Assembly (NCBI GenBank): GCA_964399265.1
Contig: CAYNQF010000039.1
Location: 1-21,242 of the forward strand
Direction of reading: 5' to 3'
From: WJLY01 sp964399265
GTDB lineage: Bacteria > Joyebacterota > Joyebacteria > Joyebacterales > Joyebacteraceae
DNA length: 21,242 bases
Shown piece by piece: positions 17,280-21,242 of the stretch; the first letter of the stretch is position 1, and every line of letters begins with the position of its first letter. A program made the position numbers and the translations under genes. The notes beneath the pieces are model-generated. The model saw only the letters and a list, made by a program, of their open reading frames with translations, ran no database searches and had not been told where the DNA came from.

Positions 17280-19274
17280 TCAAGCCTTCTTGCGGGCACG
17301 CTTGGCCCGGACCCGAACGGAGTAGGTCGCGGGCCTCCCCTTCCCTCCGGCGGGCATCAGTTCGAACTGCACGGAGCGCACCTTGGGACCGAATGGACCG
17401 AGGCGTGTCGAGTAGCCGGTGAGCCGCGCCATCACGTCGCCCGCGGGCTCGAGCAGGCGCTCGTCGGACGTGGCCCAGTCGTCGGTCGTGAAGCGAACCG
17501 TCCCCGCGTCTTCCGACACCAACCTCAGGGCCTGGCCCGGCTCGATCGAACTCACTGGATCTTCCCGGGTCCACGTGGCGCATCCGCGGACGATCGGCTT
17601 GTCGAGTTCGTCCGGAGGTGTCTCACCGAGCCCCCTGTAGATGTCCTTGACTCGCTCCCTGAAGAGCCAGTCGAACATGAGGCCGACGCCGTCCGGGAGC
17701 ACGAAGTCGTCGCCGTACCACCAGAACCAGTCGCTTCCCTCGGCGATGTAGAGAGACTCGTAGACGTCGGGGTGCGTCATGGGCGTCGCGCCGACCTCGT
17801 CGATGCGGTCCCGCGCAGCGCCGAGCACGTTCCACGCGTGGTTCTCTTCGGGCGACCCGATCCATATGTTGAGGTCGTTCCCGTGGGGCGAGCCCATCTC
17901 GTCGATCCAGCTCGCCGTGAAGAGCGGAGACACCTCGTACTGCTTCTTCACCGGATGCGGTCGTACGCCGCGGTCCTCGTTCCCGTCAATGAACTCGGAG
18001 AAGGTCACACTGACGAGATCGGGGTCGTCGTTAAGGCGGCGGTAGATGCCTCTCAGGAACGCCCTGCCCTGGTCGCGGTAGGACCCCCATGCGTTCTCTC
18101 CGTCGAGAATGATGGAGATGACGCGTTGGCCGGGGTCCTTGACGCGCTTCGCGAAACCAGTGCGTATCCAGCCCAGGTACTCCTCGGCGGCACGGTCGTA
18201 GTCCGGATACGCCTGCATGCTGAACCCGATGTCGTCCGACAGCCGCGTGTGCCGGAAGAAGGTAGAAACCTGGCGGCCCTTCTTGCCTGCCAGATAAGGC
18301 CGCAGCAGCACCTCCGGATCCTCGGTCTCGTAGCCCCACTTCCCGGACTTCTCGAGGACTCCACGGTCGGTCGCCCACCACCTGATCCCCGCGTCGTAGA
18401 CGAGGTCGACCACGTGCTCACCCACGGAGCCTTCAGACGGCCACATGCCGGCCGGAGGCCTCCCGAACTTCTCCTTGTAGAAGGCCACCGCGCGCTCTAT
18501 CTGTGCCTGAGCGTCCTCGGGACGGTGGAAGCGGTTCGGGAGCGTCGCCCCTGCCGCGTCGATCGTCGCCAGGTCGCTGTCGACGAGGATGGGAAGTATC
18601 GGATGGTAATACGGGGTGACCGAGACCTCGATCCTGCCCTCGTCCATCATGGCCCTGTGTATCGGCACCACGTTCCGGATGAGTTTGAGCTGTTCCTCGA
18701 GCATCTCCTCGATGTCCGACTCGTCGAACCCCTCCCCCTTCTTCACGAACCGCGCGACCGACGCGAGGTCGCCGTCGGGAAGCTTCCACTCGCCCTGGCG
18801 GGTCTCGGGCGGGAACCATGCCAGGTTAAACCACATCCGGAGATCGTTCAGGTCGCGGTCGGAGAAACGCGTGCCCTTGATGCGGAGGTCAAGGAGCTGA
18901 GAGTAGCGGCGATGGATCCTGATCTCGTTGCGGCGGTCGGCGTCGAAGAAGCGCGCTACGATGAAGTCCCGCTCTATCTCGCTGAGCTTCGAGAGCGGCT
19001 TCCGCGTGAGTTCCATCCAGTAGTCGGTCGCGCCGTTCTCTACGTAGTCGTCGAGCTGGGCGAGCAGTGACGGCACGAAGTTGATCGTGACATGGACGTT
19101 CGGGAACTCGGCCACGAGCGCGGCCATGGCGTAGTAGTCGCGCACCGCATGCAGCCTGACCCACGGCATCAGGTATGCGCCGTGAGGATCGCCGCCCAGG
19201 TGCGCCCTGTAGTACGGCTGGTGCTGGTGCCACAGGATGGCGACGGGCAGTCGCGAGCGTTTCTTGGCTGGCAA
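17280..19274 (-). CDS. glycoside hydrolase family 57 protein (alpha-amylase/amylopullulanase-like)
   Basis: A 664-residue GH57 enzyme. It has N-terminal WHQHQPYY (15-22), the motif MWPSEGSV with probable nucleophile E281, the motif ILDGENAWGSY with probable acid/base D391, and GSDWFWWYGDDF further on. The last 100 residues or so look like a beta-rich accessory domain, ending in a lysine/arginine tail. GH57 enzymes cleave or rearrange alpha-glucans by a retaining mechanism; this layout resembles the alpha-amylase/amylopullulanase branch, but exact specificity is not readable. No signal peptide is seen, so it should act in the cytoplasm. The start is TTG 19274, with GAGGAGGT six bases upstream; that site overlaps the stop codon of the branching-enzyme gene 12 bases away, so translation is likely coupled. 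Confidence 0.9.
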   Translation of the reverse strand: MPAKKRSRLPVAILWHQHQPYYRAHLGGDPHGAYLMPWVRLHAVRDYYAMAALVAEFPNVHVTINFVPSLLAQLDDYVENGATDYWMELTRKPLSKLSEIERDFIVARFFDADRRNEIRIHRRYSQLLDLRIKGTRFSDRDLNDLRMWFNLAWFPPETRQGEWKLPDGDLASVARFVKKGEGFDESDIEEMLEEQLKLIRNVVPIHRAMMDEGRIEVSVTPYYHPILPILVDSDLATIDAAGATLPNRFHRPEDAQAQIERAVAFYKEKFGRPPAGMWPSEGSVGEHVVDLVYDAGIRWWATDRGVLEKSGKWGYETEDPEVLLRPYLAGKKGRQVSTFFRHTRLSDDIGFSMQAYPDYDRAAEEYLGWIRTGFAKRVKDPGQRVISIILDGENAWGSYRDQGRAFLRGIYRRLNDDPDLVSVTFSEFIDGNEDRGVRPHPVKKQYEVSPLFTASWIDEMGSPHGNDLNIWIGSPEENHAWNVLGAARDRIDEVGATPMTHPDVYESLYIAEGSDWFWWYGDDFVLPDGVGLMFDWLFRERVKDIYRGLGETPPDELDKPIVRGCATWTREDPVSSIEPGQALRLVSEDAGTVRFTTDDWATSDERLLEPAGDVMARLTGYSTRLGPFGPKVRSVQFELMPAGGKGRPATYSVRVRAKRARKKA

Positions 19275-19280
19275 GGAACG

Positions 19281-19288
19281 ACCTCCTC
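19281..19288 (-). promoter_or_regulatory. Shine-Dalgarno sequence overlapping the upstream stop codon
   Basis: GAGGAGGT on the minus strand overlaps the TGA stop of the branching-enzyme gene and lies six bases before TTG 19274 of the second GH57 gene. This arrangement favours translational coupling and supports the TTG start. Confidence 0.6.
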
Positions 19289-20885
19289 AGTACGGTCGCG
19301 AGTCGTCCGCGTAGATGCCGTAGTCGATGTCAGGGAAGATCCGGTCGCGCCACTCGATCTCGGAGAGCCTGCCCTCGTCGATCGCGTTCGACCTGATCTC
19401 CGCGTAGAGTCTCGAGAAGCGAGCGACGTGGTCCCTCGTTCGCTTGTGCGCGTACTCAGACATCGTGCCGGTCTTCATTATGAAGGCCCAGTCGCTCGCC
19501 TGGGCGAGCAGGAGCTCCCGAGCCGCCTGGTTGAGCGCCCTGAGCCTGAGGCCCTCTGCCCTCGGGTAGGTCTTGGCCAGTTCGGTCATCCGGGCCGCCG
19601 CGCGGTGGAGGTGCCTGTAGATGTAGTCGTTCGAGCCGTTGAGCCAGACTTCGCTGTAGCCCATGTATCCCCAACTCGAGTGGAACGGCATCGCCCTCTG
19701 TATGGGTCGTCCCAACTCAAGATAACCGGACGGCGTAACCGTCGCGACCGGACCCCGCGTCGAGTCGATCCTGCGGAACAACTCCTCGAGCCAGATGGGC
19801 CCCTCGAACCACCAGTGTCCGAACAGCTCGGCGTCGTACGGCGCCACGATGACCGGCTCCTGCCCGAGGACGTCGTTCAGGTACTCGATCTGACGTTCGC
19901 GGTTGAACATGAAGTTGCCGGCGTGCTCGCGTGCCAGTCGTCCGGCGGCCTCGGGGTCGTAGAACTCCTTGTCGTCGGTGGGGCCGGTGATGCGCCAGTA
20001 CTTGAGGCCCAGCATCTTCCTCGAACCGTCTCCGCCGAGATACGGCCGGACGTAGTCGTAGTCGAGCTCGTAGGAGTAGTCGCGATAGAAGTCCCTGTAG
20101 ACGGGGTTGCCCGGGTAGCCTTCATGAGCGCTCCACACCTGCTTCGAGGACTCGAGGTCCCTCCCGAAGACCGCCACGCCGGCCGGCGTGAGGATCGGGG
20201 CGAAGTTGCCGTATCGTGGTCTCGGCGCGGCGTTCAGGATCCCGTGCGTATCGACGAAGGTGAACCTGATCCCCTGCTCCGCAAGATAGGCGTCGACCCC
20301 AGGGAAGTAGCCGCACTCAGGCAGCCAGATGCCTCTCGGATCGCGGCCTATGGTCCTTCTGTAGTGCTCCGCCGCGATTCGCACCTGGGCCCGGACTGCC
20401 GCGGGGTACTCCTGCATGAGCGGCAGGAACCCGTGCGTGGCCCCGCAGGTGGTCAGCTCGACGACGCCTCGATCCTGGAACTCTCTGAACGCCTTGACGA
20501 TGTCGAGCCCGCAGTCCTCCGTGAAGACCTTCCTCGTTTCAGCGAACATCGAGCGGTACGTCTCGGCGAGTCCGCGGAGGACGGGATCCCCCTGGCAGCG
20601 GTCGACCTCCTTCTCCGTGAGCTCGAGGAGCCCCGAGAGGTGCTTGAGGTAGCGCTCCTGGAGGAGCGGATCCTGCAGCATGGAGACGAGCGGCGGGCTG
20701 AGCGAGATAGTGACGTGGAAGTCGACACCGTCGTCGGTGAGCCTGCGGAACGCGCGGATGAGCGGGACGTACGTCTCGGTGATGGCCTCGAAGAGCCAGT
20801 CCTCCTCGAGGAAGCTCGGATACTCCGGGTGACGAACGTAGGGAAGATGAGCGTGAAGGACGAGGCTCAGATAGCCCTTTGCCAT
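19287..20885 (-). CDS. GH57 1,4-alpha-glucan branching enzyme (DUF1957)
   Basis: A 532-residue GH57 protein with the DUF1957 C-terminal helical domain, the architecture of the thermophile-type branching enzymes (T. maritima AmyC and TK1436-like). Motifs are HAHLPYVRHPE (11-21), CGATHGFLP, GIWLPECGYFPG with probable nucleophile E190, PYDAELFGHWWFEGP with probable acid/base D351, and QASDWAFIMKTGTMSEYA in the C-terminal domain. It should introduce alpha-1,6 branches into a linear alpha-1,4 glucan in the cytoplasm. Length is normal for the family and both catalytic residues are present. Start ATG 20885 has AGAGGT and AGGGTC nearby, a moderate ribosome site. It lies 67 bases after the DUF4912 gene and 12 before the second GH57 gene, so the three form a likely operon. 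Confidence 0.93.
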   Translation of the reverse strand: MAKGYLSLVLHAHLPYVRHPEYPSFLEEDWLFEAITETYVPLIRAFRRLTDDGVDFHVTISLSPPLVSMLQDPLLQERYLKHLSGLLELTEKEVDRCQGDPVLRGLAETYRSMFAETRKVFTEDCGLDIVKAFREFQDRGVVELTTCGATHGFLPLMQEYPAAVRAQVRIAAEHYRRTIGRDPRGIWLPECGYFPGVDAYLAEQGIRFTFVDTHGILNAAPRPRYGNFAPILTPAGVAVFGRDLESSKQVWSAHEGYPGNPVYRDFYRDYSYELDYDYVRPYLGGDGSRKMLGLKYWRITGPTDDKEFYDPEAAGRLAREHAGNFMFNRERQIEYLNDVLGQEPVIVAPYDAELFGHWWFEGPIWLEELFRRIDSTRGPVATVTPSGYLELGRPIQRAMPFHSSWGYMGYSEVWLNGSNDYIYRHLHRAAARMTELAKTYPRAEGLRLRALNQAARELLLAQASDWAFIMKTGTMSEYAHKRTRDHVARFSRLYAEIRSNAIDEGRLSEIEWRDRIFPDIDYGIYADDSRPY

Positions 20886-20910
20886 TTGTGACCCTGACCT
20901 CTATTGAATA

Positions 20911-20931
20911 GCCCGGCCTATCCGGCCGGGC
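20911..20931 (-). other. intercistronic GC hairpin between DUF4912 and branching-enzyme genes
   Basis: GCCCGGCC and GGCCGGGC form a perfect eight-pair stem with a five-base loop. On the minus strand it is followed by TATTCAATAG, which is not a proper T-run, so this is a weak or partial attenuator at best. It may tune expression within the operon or stabilise mRNA. Confidence 0.4.
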
Positions 20932-20952
20932 GGTCGGCGATGAGAACGCTGT

Positions 20953-21242
20953 CTAGCGACCCAGCCCACCGGAGCCCAATCCGCCCGATCCCCAACCTCC
21001 GGAACCGGACGTGGGTCCGCCTCTTCCGTCGATGCGAATGTAAAGCTCGTCGAGCGCCTCGATGGTCACCCATTCCTCGTCAACCGAGTCCGAGGGACCA
21101 ACCGGAGGAAGTGTCACGCGGTTCGAGCGAGCGATGACAATGAAGGAACCGTCAGGCGTGACGATGCCGACGTCGACGCAGTACTCACGCTCAACGCGGG
21201 CGACGTTGATGTACCAGTTCCTGGCCTCAGGCGCCACGTCGA
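20953..21242 (-). CDS. DUF4912-domain protein, 3' part (5' end outside window)
   Basis: Only the last 95 residues are visible; the reading frame runs off the right edge, and an apparent GTG at 21237 is most likely an internal valine. The fragment NWYINV...REYCVDVGIVTPDGSFIVIARSNRVTLPP matches the end of DUF4912 (PF16258), with the typical pattern of an aromatic-Y/V strand, an ELG-like strand, DG and ARSN. The tail is glycine/serine-rich and repetitive (GGWGSGGLGSGGLGR), likely disordered. DUF4912 proteins are often encoded next to GH57/DUF1957 branching enzymes, as here, hinting at a role in alpha-glucan binding or regulation, but their biochemistry is not established as far as I know. It is the first visible gene of the glucan operon. 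Confidence 0.8.
   Translation of the reverse strand, partial: DVAPEARNWYINVARVEREYCVDVGIVTPDGSFIVIARSNRVTLPPVGPSDSVDEEWVTIEALDELYIRIDGRGGPTSGSGGWGSGGLGSGGLGR

Noticed and set aside
17070..20891. Two long plus-strand frames (about 666 and 599 codons) opposite the GH57 genes
   Set aside because: The minus-strand frames carry complete GH57 catalytic motifs; the antisense frames are a by-product of high third-position GC.

Overview
The window is about 21 kb of GC-rich, densely packed bacterial chromosome. I assign 15 protein genes, 13 of them on the minus strand. An Omp85 protein with its TamB partner and a GT9 (ADP-heptose:LPS heptosyltransferase family) enzyme point to a diderm, LPS-type bacterium. 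An archaeal/rickettsial-type valyl-tRNA synthetase and a DUF4912-GH57-GH57 block suggest a poorly sampled lineage (an Eisenbacteria/Krumholzibacteriota/FCB-like candidate phylum would fit) rather than a classical proteobacterium. That placement is inference only. I see no tRNA, rRNA, CRISPR array, insertion sequence or phage gene; this is mostly core genome.

Layout, left to right. (1) 29-643 (+): a stand-alone SagB-type nitroreductase. (2) 687-1681 (-): two small lipoproteins in tandem that resemble each other and each end in a hydrophobic segment. (3) 1892-2401 (+): a small four-helix membrane protein of unknown function, divergent from the lipoproteins. (4) 2460-9006 (-): read in the transcribed direction, valS, a GT9 glycosyltransferase, a GT4 glycosyltransferase, a THEP1-type NTPase and a second GT4 glycosyltransferase. 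Spacing is tight (29 nt, 35 nt, 80 nt, then an 8-nt overlap), so this is probably one operon for cell-surface glycan assembly headed by a housekeeping gene. (5) 9230-10873 (-): groEL without groES, with a good sigma70-like promoter and a textbook rho-independent terminator. (6) 11044-17137 (-): tamB then tamA, overlapping by 38 nt, for outer-membrane/envelope biogenesis, with a candidate extended -10 promoter. (7) 17280-21242 (-): the 3' part of a DUF4912 gene, a GH57/DUF1957 branching enzyme and a second GH57 enzyme, a probable alpha-glucan (glycogen) module.

The shared themes are envelope construction (Tam system, surface glycosyltransferases, lipoproteins) and storage-glucan metabolism. 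Four genes start at TTG with strong Shine-Dalgarno sequences, so start prediction that favours ATG would misplace them. The points most worth a second look are the GT9 enzyme with three conservative changes at positions catalytic in WaaC, the NTPase embedded between glycosyltransferases, the lipoprotein pair of unknown family, and the GH57/DUF4912 module. I did not find a convincing wholly new multi-gene system.
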